A stretch of 64,000 bases of DNA. Source: Phaeobacter sp. J2-8. Its GTDB lineage: Bacteria; Pseudomonadota; Alphaproteobacteria; Rhodobacterales; Rhodobacteraceae. The translations under genes and the position numbers were made by a program. Below are positions 1 through 8,081 of the stretch, in pieces; within the stretch, counting starts at the first letter, position 1; every line of letters begins with the position of its first letter. The notes beneath the pieces are model-generated. The model worked only from the letters and a program-made list of their open reading frames with translations. It ran no database searches and was not told the origin of the DNA. The stretch lies in assembly GCF_022867865.1 (NCBI RefSeq), contig NZ_JALIEC010000002.1, positions 664,767 through 728,766 on the forward strand, read 5' to 3'.

Positions 1-1425
1 CATGCCCAGATCTCGTCCAACGCCAAGCTGTTCTCTGGCGCATCAACGCAATTCGGGGCCGAACCAAACGCCAATGTGGCCTTTGTTGACGCGGCGATGC
101 CCGGCATGTTGCCGGTGATCAACGAATATTGCGTTGAACAGGCGGTGCGCACCGGTTTGGGCCTGAAGGCGGAAATCAACCTGAAGTCGGCCTTTGACCG
201 CAAGAATTACTTCTACCCGGATCTGCCGCAGGGCTATCAGATCTCGCAGCTGTATGAACCGCTGGTGGGTGAAGGCGAGGTTCTGGTGGAATTGGGCGAC
301 GGCATCGCGCGGCTGGTGCGGATCGAACGCATCCACATGGAACAGGACGCCGGCAAATCCATCCACGACATGGACCCCAACATGTCCTTTGTCGATCTCA
401 ACCGCACCGGTGTGGCGCTGATGGAAATCGTCAGCCGCCCCGACATTCGTGGCCCCGAAGAGGCCGCGGCCTATGTCGTCAAGCTGCGCCAGATCCTGCA
501 ATATCTGGGCACCTGTGACGGCAACATGCAAAACGGCAGCATGCGCGCCGATGTCAACGTGTCTGTCTGTCTGCCCGGCCAATACGAGAAATATCAGGCG
601 ACGCAGGATTTCAGCCACCTCGGCACCCGCTGCGAGATCAAGAACATGAACTCGATGCGGTTCATTCAGGCCGCGATCGACTTTGAGGCCAAGCGCCAGA
701 TTGCCCTGCTGGAAAGTGGCGGCACCGTGGATCAGGAAACCCGGCTTTATGATGCGGACAAGGGTGAAACCCGGTCGATGCGGTCCAAGGAAGAGGCGCA
801 TGATTACCGCTACTTCCCCGATCCCGATCTGCTGCCGCTGGAAATCGAACAGGGCTGGGTTGATGACATTGCGGCCACCCTGCCGGAACTGCCGGACGCC
901 AAAAAGGCACGGTTCATCAAGGACTTTGGCCTGTCCGACTATGACGCCAGCGTGTTGACCGCCGAAACCGTATCCGCGAACTATTTTGAAAAAGTGGCGG
1001 ATGGCCGCGATGGCAAGATGGCCGCGAACTGGGTGATCAATGAATTGTTTGGTCGCCTGAAAAAGGATGACCGCGATCTGGCGGATTGCCCGGTCACGCC
1101 GGACCAATTGGGCGGTATCATCACCCTGATCCAAAAGGGTGACATCAGCGGCAAGATCGCCAAGGATCTGTTCGAAATCGTCTATACCGAAGGCGGTGAC
1201 CCGGCCGAGATCGTCGAAGCCCGTGGCATGAAGCAGGTGACCGACACCGGAGCAATCGAGGCCGCCGTGGATGAGGTGATCGCCGCCAACCCCGCTCAGG
1301 TGGAAAAGGCACGTGCCAATCCGAAGCTGGCAGGCTGGTTTGTGGGTCAGGTGATGAAAGCCACCGGCGGCAAGGCCAACCCCAAGGCCGTGAACGAAAT
1401 CGTGGCCGCCAAACTGGCACAGTAA
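1..1425 (+). CDS. gatB: GatB, Asp-tRNA(Asn)/Glu-tRNA(Gln) amidotransferase subunit B (5' end outside window)
   Basis: The frame is open from the first base and reads [14 protein letters not shown], a conserved GatB N-terminal stretch, so the true start lies roughly 25-30 codons upstream of the window. About 474 residues are present; the family is near 500. GatB binds mischarged Glu-tRNA(Gln) or Asp-tRNA(Asn) and, with GatA and GatC, converts it to the amide form in the cytosol. The N-terminal kinase-like domain contains RADVNVSV and the [12 protein letters not shown] motif typical of the family. The C-terminal part is the helical GatB/YqeY tail, ending in [11 protein letters not shown] cluster of inverted repeats follows the stop codon. 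Confidence 0.97.
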   Translation, partial: HAQISSNAKLFSGASTQFGAEPNANVAFVDAAMPGMLPVINEYCVEQAVRTGLGLKAEINLKSAFDRKNYFYPDLPQGYQISQLYEPLVGEGEVLVELGDGIARLVRIERIHMEQDAGKSIHDMDPNMSFVDLNRTGVALMEIVSRPDIRGPEEAAAYVVKLRQILQYLGTCDGNMQNGSMRADVNVSVCLPGQYEKYQATQDFSHLGTRCEIKNMNSMRFIQAAIDFEAKRQIALLESGGTVDQETRLYDADKGETRSMRSKEEAHDYRYFPDPDLLPLEIEQGWVDDIAATLPELPDAKKARFIKDFGLSDYDASVLTAETVSANYFEKVADGRDGKMAANWVINELFGRLKKDDRDLADCPVTPDQLGGIITLIQKGDISGKIAKDLFEIVYTEGGDPAEIVEARGMKQVTDTGAIEAAVDEVIAANPAQVEKARANPKLAGWFVGQVMKATGGKANPKAVNEIVAAKLAQ

Positions 1426-1475
1426 CAGGCGTTTCATCAAAACGCCCATTCCTTGGACTTTGCGCATTGGTGCAA

Positions 1476-1529
1476 GGTCCGGGGACCAAATTCCGTGATC
1501 GGAATTTGCAAAAATCCCTGAAGATTTTT
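1476..1529 (+). terminator. Three adjacent inverted repeats after gatB, probable terminator region
   Basis: Three hairpins lie side by side: GGTCC-GG-GGACC (1476-1487), AAATTCCG-TGAT-CGGAATTT (1488-1507) and AAAAATC-CCTGAA-GATTTTT (1510-1529). The last has a T-run in its 3' arm. Their position 50-100 bases after gatB suggests transcript ending. That role is inferred. Confidence 0.45.
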
Positions 1530-1584
1530 GTCCAGCGCTGTGGCGATGTTGCGCTTTAACGGCATTTATGATTTTGGACCCGAC

Positions 1585-2046
1585 ATGACGACATATGAGT
1601 ACAAGGTGGTGCCGGCCCCTGACCGGGGGCGCAAGGCACGGGGTGTAAAAGGTGCAGATGGGCGGTTTGCCCATGCGCTGGAAGATGCATTGAACGAACT
1701 TGCGGCCGAAGGTTGGGAATATCAGCGCGCCGAGACCCTGCCCAGCGAGGAACGTCAGGGCCTCTCGGGCAAGGCCACGGTTTTCCGCAATGTTCTGGTG
1801 TTTCGCCGCGCGCGGGACGCCGATCTGGCGGATTTTGAACCCCGGCTTCTGGACCCACCCCAGGATACGCCACGGCAGGAGCTGCCAAAAGACATCCCCG
1901 TTCTGGATGCCGCGCGCATTCTGGCCGAAGAGAAAACGCCAGAGACCGCAGCGCAGCCGGACACGCCAGAGCCGAGCAGCCCGCCCGCCCCTGATGCCGT
2001 GGCCCCCGGCGACGCGACGCGCCCCGAAGGTCCGGCCAAAGACTGA
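1585..2046 (+). CDS. DUF4177 domain protein with disordered Pro/Ala/Glu-rich tail
   Basis: The ATG at 1585 begins MTTYEYKVVPAP, the usual opening of DUF4177 proteins, so it is preferred over an in-frame start 57 bases upstream. The 153-residue product has a folded N-terminal part of about 75 residues (TYEYKVVPAP, then GWEYQRAETLP and VFRNVLVFRR). A low-complexity tail rich in Pro, Ala and Glu follows. No signal peptide or membrane segment is visible. The family has no assigned biochemical function. It runs in the same direction as gatB, 160 bases downstream, but the hairpins between them suggest separate transcription. Confidence 0.75.
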   Translation: MTTYEYKVVPAPDRGRKARGVKGADGRFAHALEDALNELAAEGWEYQRAETLPSEERQGLSGKATVFRNVLVFRRARDADLADFEPRLLDPPQDTPRQELPKDIPVLDAARILAEEKTPETAAQPDTPEPSSPPAPDAVAPGDATRPEGPAKD

Positions 2047-2133
2047 TCCGGTTTTGGCACTGTCTTTGGACCCGGCTTTGGACCTGTCTTTGGTGTTGCG
2101 CCCCTAAGGGTCAGGACGCTCAAGGATCAGGAT

Positions 2134-2394
2134 CTAGGGCACATCGAGGTCCAGCGTCAGCGCATGGATCGCGCCGACAAGCTCTGCCCCCAAGGCAGAA
2201 TGCACCGCGCGATGCCGGGCGATACGCGACTGCCCCTCAAAGGCGGCACTGCGCAGGCGGACACGAAAATGGCTCTGGCCACCCTCTTGGTATCCGGCGT
2301 GCCCACGATGCGCCTCGCTTTCGTCTTCAACACTCAATTCGACCGGCGCAAAGACCGTATCAAGGCGTTGGCGGATTTCTTCTGAACGTTTCAT
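2134..2394 (-). CDS. BolA family protein
   Basis: The 86-residue product has the BolA pattern: an N-terminal helix, SEAHRGHAGYQEGGQSHFRVRLRSAAF-type core (residues about 27-52), and the conserved His-containing helix RHRAVHSALG. BolA proteins bind a [2Fe-2S] cluster together with monothiol glutaredoxins and act in iron-sulfur handling or redox-linked regulation. The gene is divergent from the J-domain gene, with 75 bases between the two start codons, and its 3' end faces the DUF4177 gene. The BolA/IbaG subtype is not decided here. Confidence 0.9.
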   Translation of the reverse strand: MKRSEEIRQRLDTVFAPVELSVEDESEAHRGHAGYQEGGQSHFRVRLRSAAFEGQSRIARHRAVHSALGAELVGAIHALTLDLDVP

Positions 2395-2469
2395 GAAATT
2401 TTTCCGGGCCCCTTCCCTCTGGTCCTCAATGGTCTAAACTGCCACGTCCGAGTCGAAAAGGTGCGCGCT

Positions 2470-3102
2470 ATGAGTAAATCAGACCCATTCGGATTCGATA
2501 TGTCCGTATCATCCGCCAAGAAGAAAAATCCACGTGGTCGGCGTGGTATGTCCGGGGCATCCGAGACCTCGCAGCGGGTCTGCGATCTTGATGGCTGCGA
2601 AGAGCGCGGGCTCTATCGTGCGCCCAAGGCGCCCGATGTGCTGGATGATTATTTCTGGTTCTGCAAGGAACACATTCGCGAATATAACGCGCGGTGGAGC
2701 TTCTTTGAGGGCAAGACAGAAGCCGAGATGAATGCGCAGGAAACATCCGACAAGGTGTGGGAGCGCAAGACCAAGGATTTCCGCGACCCCGAGGCCAAGG
2801 CCTGGGCGCGGCTGGGCATTGAAGACCCGCATCAGGTTCTGGGTGAAAATGCCACCCGCAATCCCGGACGCAACCCCAGCACCCCAAGCCGACGTTTGCC
2901 GCCCACCGAACGGCGTGCGATCGAAATTCTTGAGGCCCGTGAAAGCTGGACCAAGGTTCAGATCCGCAAATCCTACAAGGCGCTGATCAAGGTGCTGCAC
3001 CCCGACATGAACGGCGGGGACCGATCGCAGGAAGAACAGCTGAACGAAGTGATGTGGGCCTGGGAACAGGTCAAGGACAGCCGGAACTTCGCTGACAAGT
3101 AA
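2470..3102 (+). CDS. J-domain (DnaJ-like) protein with N-terminal Cys/His motif
   Basis: The ATG at 2470 (MSKSDPFGFD) is preferred to an in-frame GTG nine bases upstream. The product is 210 residues. A J domain occupies about residues 145-205 and carries the HPD tripeptide (LHPDMNGGD), so it is expected to stimulate a DnaK-type Hsp70 ATPase. Unusually for a classical DnaJ, the J domain is C-terminal and there is no Gly/Phe or zinc-finger core. Instead the N-terminal half has Cys-x4-Cys (CDLDGC) and a later CKEH, which could bind metal. This arrangement occurs in alphaproteobacterial J-domain proteins of unknown client. It is divergent from bolA. Confidence 0.85.
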   Translation: MSKSDPFGFDMSVSSAKKKNPRGRRGMSGASETSQRVCDLDGCEERGLYRAPKAPDVLDDYFWFCKEHIREYNARWSFFEGKTEAEMNAQETSDKVWERKTKDFRDPEAKAWARLGIEDPHQVLGENATRNPGRNPSTPSRRLPPTERRAIEILEARESWTKVQIRKSYKALIKVLHPDMNGGDRSQEEQLNEVMWAWEQVKDSRNFADK

Positions 3103-3123
3103 TCTGCGCCGATCCAGGTGAAT

Positions 3124-3181
3124 GGGGGCTCTGCCCCCGTCGCCAAGGCGACCCCCCCGGGATATTTTTGAACAGAAGAAG
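3124..3181 (+). repeat. Dispersed intergenic repeat, copy A
   Basis: A GGGGGCTCTGCCCCC hairpin is followed by a second small hairpin (GTCGCC-AA-GGCGAC), then CCCCCGG and the tail GATATTTTTGAACAGAAG. Related copies lie at 9988-10047, 62385-62445 and, diverged, 54883-54937. It sits between the convergent J-domain and msrB genes. The hairpin plus AT-rich tail could act as a terminator. Confidence 0.8.
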
Positions 3182-3205
3182 CCTTGGGGTGATCCGCCCC
3201 CGGGG

Positions 3206-3691
3206 CTAGGCTGCGCGGAATTTCAGGGAGACGCCATTCAGGCAATGGCGCATGCCGGTTGGTTTCGGGCCATCGTCAAAGATATGCCCCAGATGCGATC
3301 CGCAGCGGCGGCAATGGCATTCCGTGCGGGTGGCAAACAGCGACCGGTCTTCTTTTGTGCCAATTGCATCGGGCAGAGATTGCCAGAAGCTGGGCCAGCC
3401 GGTGCCGCTGTCGAATTTGTGGGCTGAGGCATAGATTTCCAGGTCGCAGCCACGGCACAGGTAGGTGCCTTTGGTTTTCCGGTCATGCAACGGCGAGGAA
3501 AAGGCGCGTTCGGTGTCTTCCTGTCGCATCACGGCATATTGCGCATCGCTGAGCATTGCGCGCCATTCCGCATCGGTGCGGGTGATTTCGAAGCTGCCTG
3601 TCGCGGCTTGCAAGGCAAGGGGCGATCCGCCGACAGCCAATGTGGCGGTCGCGGCGGAGGCGGTCAGAAATCGGCGTCTTGAGAATGTCAT
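3206..3691 (-). CDS. msrB: Peptide-methionine (R)-S-oxide reductase, Tat-exported
   Basis: Starting at 3691 gives a 161-residue protein beginning MTFSRRRFLTASAATA, a twin-arginine signal (SRRRFLT). The longer frame upstream lacks this logic. The mature part is a full SelR/MsrB domain. It has two zinc-binding Cys pairs (CRGC and CRRC), the GTGWPSF motif, and the catalytic Cys in RHCLNG. It reduces R-methionine sulfoxide in proteins, here presumably in the periplasm after folded export. No msrA is adjacent. It lies 153 bases downstream of the fasciclin gene on the same strand, so co-regulation with the sigma/anti-sigma module is possible but unproven. Confidence 0.93.
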   Translation of the reverse strand: MTFSRRRFLTASAATATLAVGGSPLALQAATGSFEITRTDAEWRAMLSDAQYAVMRQEDTERAFSSPLHDRKTKGTYLCRGCDLEIYASAHKFDSGTGWPSFWQSLPDAIGTKEDRSLFATRTECHCRRCGSHLGHIFDDGPKPTGMRHCLNGVSLKFRAA

Positions 3692-3844
3692 GTCGGGCTC
3701 CTCTGACAGATTGTGGCGATGTTTGGCTTGGGTGGGCCAGTATTCATGTCCCGCCCCGGCACAGATGCGCCGAGGCGGGCATTGAATCGCGTTATCCGGG
3801 TGTGTGTGCGCGGCGCGATCCAATGTTTCGGCAACCAGCGTGGT

Positions 3845-4414
3845 TTACATCGCAGGCAGCAGAACCGTGTCGATCACATGGATTACGCCATTGGATTGTT
3901 TGACGTCGGCGATTGTCACCTTGGCCATACGGCCGCGTTCGTCTTCGAGCGTGATTTCATCACCGGAATAGGTCGCCTGCAACGTGCAGCCGCCCACCGT
4001 TGGCACCGGATGTTTGCCGTTGTCGTCGTCGATCATACCTTTGATCGCCATCGACATCGCATCCGCCGACACCACATGGCAGGTCAGGATCTTGGTCAGC
4101 TGATCCTTGTTTTCCGGCTTCAGCAGGGTTTCCACGGTCCCGCCTGCCAATTTGTCGAATGCGGCATTGGTCGGGGCAAAGACCGTGAACGGGCCTTCGC
4201 CCATCAATGTGTCGACCAGACCGGCCGCCTTGACTGCGGCGACAAGCGTGGTGTGATCCGCAGAGTTCACCGCGTTTTCGACGATGTTCTTGTCCGCGAA
4301 CATGGCCGCGCCGCCCACCATTGGATTGCCGGTTTCCGCATGGCTTTCGGCGAAAGCAAAGGTGGTGGTCACAGCAAGGGCCACGGCGGTCAGAGTGGTT
4401 TTGGCGAAAGTCAT
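3845..4414 (-). CDS. Secreted fasciclin (FAS1) domain protein
   Basis: The ATG at 4414 is preceded by AGGAG and starts a clear signal peptide (MTFAKTTLTAVALAV...FAFA), so the longer upstream frame is rejected. The 189-residue product has one FAS1 domain (about residues 50-185). Its markers are DHTTLVAAVKAAGL, GPFTVFAPTNAAFDKL and the closing GVIHVIDTVLLP. FAS1 domains serve in adhesion or matrix contact. The gene follows an anti-sigma gene on the same strand, with a hairpin in the 98-base gap. It is likely a regulon member of that ECF module. Confidence 0.9.
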   Translation of the reverse strand: MTFAKTTLTAVALAVTTTFAFAESHAETGNPMVGGAAMFADKNIVENAVNSADHTTLVAAVKAAGLVDTLMGEGPFTVFAPTNAAFDKLAGGTVETLLKPENKDQLTKILTCHVVSADAMSMAIKGMIDDDNGKHPVPTVGGCTLQATYSGDEITLEDERGRMAKVTIADVKQSNGVIHVIDTVLLPAM

Positions 4415-4474
4415 GGTAACTCCTGTCAGTCTTGCGAGGCCGTTGTGGCCACGCTCAGGAGTAGAGACGCAGGC

Positions 4475-4499
4475 GGTGGCGCAAAAGTTTCGCGCCACC
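4475..4499 (-). terminator. 8-bp perfect hairpin between anti-sigma and fasciclin genes
   Basis: GGTGGCGC and GCGCCACC form a perfect eight-pair stem around a nine-base A/T-rich loop, 14 bases after the anti-sigma stop. There is no long T-tract. It may be a partial terminator or an RNA-stability element that uncouples fasciclin expression from the upstream pair. Confidence 0.4.
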
Positions 4500-4512
4500 G
4501 ATCACAAAGACA

Positions 4513-5205
4513 TCACGTCGCCGTGATGACCCCGGTGGCCAGCACCGCGCCAGTGGGCAGGCCAGTGGGTGAGCCGCCGGCGGGCTCGTCCGAAATCGCC
4601 AGAACAGCGCCATCCAGCGCGCCCCGCAGCGGATCAGGCACCGCAAGGGCCACAACAACGCCGGGGCTGAGCAGACCCAGCGACACCGGTGCATTGTCGC
4701 CCTGGATCAACCAAAGCTCGCGCGCGCGGCCATCCTCCGGGAAGGCTCCGATCAATTCCGCCGTCAATGCGCCGCTGTCTGCATCAAGCTCGATCCGGGC
4801 CACATTTTCAGCGGCCTCTGTGGTCAGCGCAGCCGTATAGGGCGCGCTGTCCGGTTCCAGCCAGCCAAATTGCACCACGGCCAGCGCCAGGCCAGCGGCC
4901 AAAGCGCCGCCCAAAACCGCCTGCCCCAGTCCAAGCCCCGCCCCAAGACGTCGCCACAGCGGTTTGCGCGCACCGAACAATCGGGTTTCAACCGAGGTCC
5001 AGATCCCGTCCGGCGCAGGCACCGGGTCGAGATCGGCGGCCAGCTCGGCAAAATGCTCTGTCCAGGTGTCGCAGAGATCGCGCAATGCCGGTTCCCGCAC
5101 CATCCGCCGGGCCACGTCGCGCGCGGCATCCTCGGACAACAGGCCAAGCACGTATTCCGCTGCAAGAACGGAATCGTTATCGGGTATGTCGGTTGCGTCA
5201 CTCAT
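4513..5205 (-). CDS. Anti-sigma factor, RskA-like, single transmembrane segment
   Basis: The start is placed at the ATG whose first base is shared with the stop of the sigma gene (TAATG overlap), which indicates translational coupling. A TTG 12 bases upstream is an alternative. The 230-residue protein has a cytosolic N-terminal sigma-binding region (EYVLGLLSEDAARDVARRM). One membrane helix follows near residues 95-115 (LGGALAAGLALAVVQFGWL), then a periplasmic anti-sigma-K/RskA C-terminal domain. No HxxxCxxC zinc motif is seen, so it is not a ChrR-type zinc anti-sigma. It probably holds the neighbouring ECF sigma factor at the membrane. Confidence 0.85.
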   Translation of the reverse strand: MSDATDIPDNDSVLAAEYVLGLLSEDAARDVARRMVREPALRDLCDTWTEHFAELAADLDPVPAPDGIWTSVETRLFGARKPLWRRLGAGLGLGQAVLGGALAAGLALAVVQFGWLEPDSAPYTAALTTEAAENVARIELDADSGALTAELIGAFPEDGRARELWLIQGDNAPVSLGLLSPGVVVALAVPDPLRGALDGAVLAISDEPAGGSPTGLPTGAVLATGVITAT

Positions 5206-5753
5206 TAACTCAGACAAGCCTTCAAAGATTGCAGACTGCGGCGCAGCCAGGTTCGCATGGTATTCAGCGGCACCGCAAACTGCGCTGCCAATTCAGCATA
5301 GCTGGCCCCTTCAAGATAGGCCAACCGGACCGCCGCGGATTTTTCGGCGGCCAGTTCGTCAAGGCAGGCTTCGATCCGGGCGCGCTCGCCCTTTTGGGCA
5401 AGCTGCTCGGCCGGGCCGGGGTCGGGCGATTCCAGACGGTCGATCAGGCTTTCGTCGCCATCGGCCCGCCCTTCTCCGGCGCGATTGCGCCGCAACACGT
5501 CAATGGCATGGTTGCGCGCCACGGTGATCAGCCAGGTCATCGGCCGCACGCGACCGGGTTGATAGGCCTCGGCGCGCTGCCAGATCTTGACATAGACCTC
5601 CTGCAACGCGTCCTCTGCCTGTGCCCTGTCCCGTAAGATACGCAGGCAGAGTCCAAAAAGTTTCGCGGATGTTGCAGAATAAAGTGCGGAAAATGCTTTG
5701 CGGTCGGCCATGGAGACCCGCGCCAACAAATCATCAAGGTCCTGCGTCGTCAC
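5205..5753 (-). CDS. ECF-family RNA polymerase sigma factor
   Basis: The open frame extends far upstream, but family similarity begins just after the GTG at 5753 (VTTQDLDDLLARV). That codon has a GGGGG stretch a few bases upstream and gives the usual 182 residues. Region 2 is visible (LCLRILRDRAQAEDALQEVYVKIW), as is region 4 with its helix-turn-helix (GASYAELAAQFAVPLNTMRTWLRRSL). It is followed by an overlapping RskA-type anti-sigma gene and then a fasciclin gene. The upstream 170 bases separate it from divergent cobS. I could not identify a confident autoregulatory promoter. Confidence 0.88.
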   Translation of the reverse strand: MTTQDLDDLLARVSMADRKAFSALYSATSAKLFGLCLRILRDRAQAEDALQEVYVKIWQRAEAYQPGRVRPMTWLITVARNHAIDVLRRNRAGEGRADGDESLIDRLESPDPGPAEQLAQKGERARIEACLDELAAEKSAAVRLAYLEGASYAELAAQFAVPLNTMRTWLRRSLQSLKACLS

Positions 5754-5923
5754 GGTGATGCCCCCGGTGTCTGATTGAGCCTGACGATAGAGCGCGATGC
5801 GGTGGTGGCAAGGCCCGTTTCGAAACCAACCCGGCAATTCTGGTCCCCGCTCTTGCCACTGCTGCGAATATGGTGCACGAACCGTGACGCAAAACACGAG
5901 TTGAGACCGAAAAGGACGCGGCC

Positions 5924-6910
5924 ATGGCGGACGGCACGATGGACCCAAATATGAGACCCTCTGAAGAGATCTCGGTGCGCGATGTGTTCGGCATCGACAC
6001 TGACATGATGGTCAAGGGCTTTGCCGAGCGCAGCGATCGCGTGCCGGATGTGGACCAGACCTACAAGTTTGATCCCGATACCACATTGGCGATCCTGGCC
6101 GGGTTTTCCCACAATCGCCGGGTGATGATCCAAGGCTATCACGGGACGGGCAAATCGACCCACATCGAACAGGTCGCCGCACGGCTGAACTGGCCTGCGG
6201 TGCGCGTCAACCTCGACAGTCACATTTCCCGGATCGACCTGATCGGCAAGGATGCGATCAAGTTGAAGGACGGCGTGCAGGTCACCGAGTTTCAGGAAGG
6301 TATCCTGCCCTGGGCGCTGCGCAACCCGACCGCGATTGTGTTCGACGAATATGATGCCGGCCGCGCCGATGTGATGTTCGTGATCCAGCGCGTGCTGGAG
6401 GTTGACGGCAAGCTGACGCTGCTCGACCAGAACCAGGTGATCAACCCGCACCCCTATTTCCGTATCTTTGCCACGTCCAACACCGTGGGTCTCGGCGATA
6501 CCACCGGGCTGTATCACGGGACGCAACAGATCAACCAAGGCCAGATGGACCGCTGGTCGCTGGTGGCGACGCTGAACTATCTGTCGATTGATGCGGAATG
6601 CGCGATCATTCTGGCGAAATGCCCGCATTACAACACCGAAAAAGGCCGCAAGACCGTCAAACAGATGGTCACTGTAGCGGACCTTTCGCGTACCGCCTTC
6701 ATGAACGGGGATCTGTCGACGGTGATGTCGCCACGGACCGTGATTGCCTGGGCGCAAAACGCCGAGATCTTCCGCAATGTCGGCTATGCCTTCCGGGTGT
6801 CGTTCCTCAACAAATGTGACGAGCTGGAACGCCAGACCGTGGCGGAATTCTATCAGCGCTGCTTTGACGAGGAACTGCCAGAGAGCGCCGCGAGCCTCGC
6901 ATTGGGCTGA
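5924..6910 (+). CDS. cobS: Aerobic cobaltochelatase subunit CobS
   Basis: The 328-residue product is a full-length AAA+ ATPase of the CobS family. It has Walker [10 protein letters not shown] (about residues 71-79) and Walker B AIVFDEYD. The sensor region [22 protein letters not shown] is also diagnostic. With CobT and CobN it forms the ATP-dependent complex that inserts Co2+ into hydrogenobyrinic acid a,c-diamide in aerobic cobalamin synthesis. cobT lies downstream on the same strand, but two small secreted-protein genes and a hairpin intervene. cobN is not in the window. Confidence 0.96.
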   Translation: MADGTMDPNMRPSEEISVRDVFGIDTDMMVKGFAERSDRVPDVDQTYKFDPDTTLAILAGFSHNRRVMIQGYHGTGKSTHIEQVAARLNWPAVRVNLDSHISRIDLIGKDAIKLKDGVQVTEFQEGILPWALRNPTAIVFDEYDAGRADVMFVIQRVLEVDGKLTLLDQNQVINPHPYFRIFATSNTVGLGDTTGLYHGTQQINQGQMDRWSLVATLNYLSIDAECAIILAKCPHYNTEKGRKTVKQMVTVADLSRTAFMNGDLSTVMSPRTVIAWAQNAEIFRNVGYAFRVSFLNKCDELERQTVAEFYQRCFDEELPESAASLALG

Positions 6911-6970
6911 CCGCTCTTTGGGCCCTTGCGGGCCCGCATCGCGAAGACAGCCCGCAAGGGACTGAATGAG

Positions 6971-6992
6971 CAGCGCCCAATGGGCGCTGTTT
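6971..6992 (+). terminator. Hairpin 60 bases after cobS
   Basis: CAGCGCCC and GGGCGCTG pair perfectly (eight bases) around a three-base loop and are followed by TTTCTG. The GC stem with a short T-stretch is compatible with an intrinsic terminator for cobS. Confidence 0.55.
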
Positions 6993-7084
6993 CTGCATGT
7001 GCAGCCGTGCTGAAACCACAACAACGGCAAAAGTTTTCATAACGCCCAATTCTTGACGCATTAATCTTGTGATATGCTTCAATT

Positions 7085-7474
7085 ATGAGCGGTGTGAAAA
7101 CTTTAATGAGTTTCGTTGCGCTGGTGGTGACCTCAACCTCTCTGCCAGCGCAGCCGACAACGGCGCCAGGTCCGGCCCATCTGTTTGCGACCTGTACTGG
7201 GCGGTTGTCGGCCTGGATGGAACATCAATGGATGTTTGATGGGCCAGGATCAGAGCACACAGCACGCCAACGGGAGCAGATGATGGGGCTGCTTGGCGCG
7301 GTCACCCCGCCCGGCAAAGGGCGCGAAATCCTGCATCTCAGGATAGATGCCAAAATGGCCCTCGCCAGTCTGCTGACCCGCGCCACATTTTCCGACGATA
7401 CCCGCGAAGCCCGACGGGCCAGTAAAATGGTTCAGATCAGGCTTTCGGAATGCACCGGCTTGTTGCTGAGTTGA
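7085..7474 (+). CDS. Small secreted protein of unknown function (paralogue 1)
   Basis: The 129-residue product begins with a hydrophobic signal-like segment (MSGVKTLMSFVALVV, then Ala-rich), and the mature part looks helical. It has one Cys near the start of the mature part (FATCTGRLSAW) and one near the C-terminus (LSECTGLL), which could pair as a disulfide. It resembles the next gene over most of its length, including CxGRL, a central E-T-x-R-x-R block and a matching C-terminal helix. The pair therefore looks like a tandem duplication. It sits between cobS and cobT. I do not recognise a function. Confidence 0.72.
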   Translation: MSGVKTLMSFVALVVTSTSLPAQPTTAPGPAHLFATCTGRLSAWMEHQWMFDGPGSEHTARQREQMMGLLGAVTPPGKGREILHLRIDAKMALASLLTRATFSDDTREARRASKMVQIRLSECTGLLLS

Positions 7475-7576
7475 TGTGCTGAAATTCCGGGCACCGCCGC
7501 CCTATGCGGCCTTCCCCAACCACTTCGTATATACTTTGTATTGACCTGAACTATACCCGTGTCGTAAATTCGTTAC

Positions 7577-7978
7577 ATGGTACGGAAGCTTCGCCCTCTT
7601 GCGGCGGCGGCTCTTCTGAATGCGTTGACCCTGTCCGCCGCCTTTGCATCTCCGCCCCCTGCGGGCGACAGAGCAGAGGCGTTTGCGGTCTGCGCCGGCA
7701 GGCTCTGGGCGCTGTCGGTGCAACAGGCGGCGGTGGGCGATCCCGCGCATGAAACCACCCGGCGCATGCGGTCCGATTTCGATATGCTGTTGGATGCGGT
7801 GATTGGTGACGCGGAAAACAACCGACAGGCACAGCGATGGCGCACCGATGGTTGGGTGCAAATGGCCCATCTTCTGGCGCGGCACCAATATGGCGACACC
7901 GCGCGGCGGCGTGACATGGCAGCGGCGCGCATGGCGTCCCGCATCAACACCTGCCGTCGCATGATCCTTGGCGGGTAG
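7577..7978 (+). CDS. Small secreted protein of unknown function (paralogue 2)
   Basis: The 133-residue product starts with a basic and then hydrophobic signal peptide (MVRKLRPLAAAALLNAL...AFA). The mature part matches paralogue 1: FAVCAGRLWAL aligns with FATCTGRLSAW, and both end with a Cys-containing helix (RINTCRRMIL here). Spacing to paralogue 1 is about 100 bases and to cobT about 100 bases, all on the same strand. The placement suggests linkage to the cobaltochelatase genes, but nothing in the sequence shows a role in cobalt handling. Confidence 0.75.
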   Translation: MVRKLRPLAAAALLNALTLSAAFASPPPAGDRAEAFAVCAGRLWALSVQQAAVGDPAHETTRRMRSDFDMLLDAVIGDAENNRQAQRWRTDGWVQMAHLLARHQYGDTARRRDMAAARMASRINTCRRMILGG

Positions 7979-8081
7979 CTGAGCGCAGAAATTGCAGTCA
8001 GGAAAACGCATCCGCTCTCTGGCCATTGCCCGCCTGCATCACTAGGGTGACGCCGTTGAAAACCACTTCCGCAGGCATTCC

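Noticed and set aside
43..1674. 543-codon open frame on the minus strand opposite gatB
   Set aside because: It is antisense to a clear GatB and has no domain sense. GC-rich coding DNA commonly leaves the opposite strand open.
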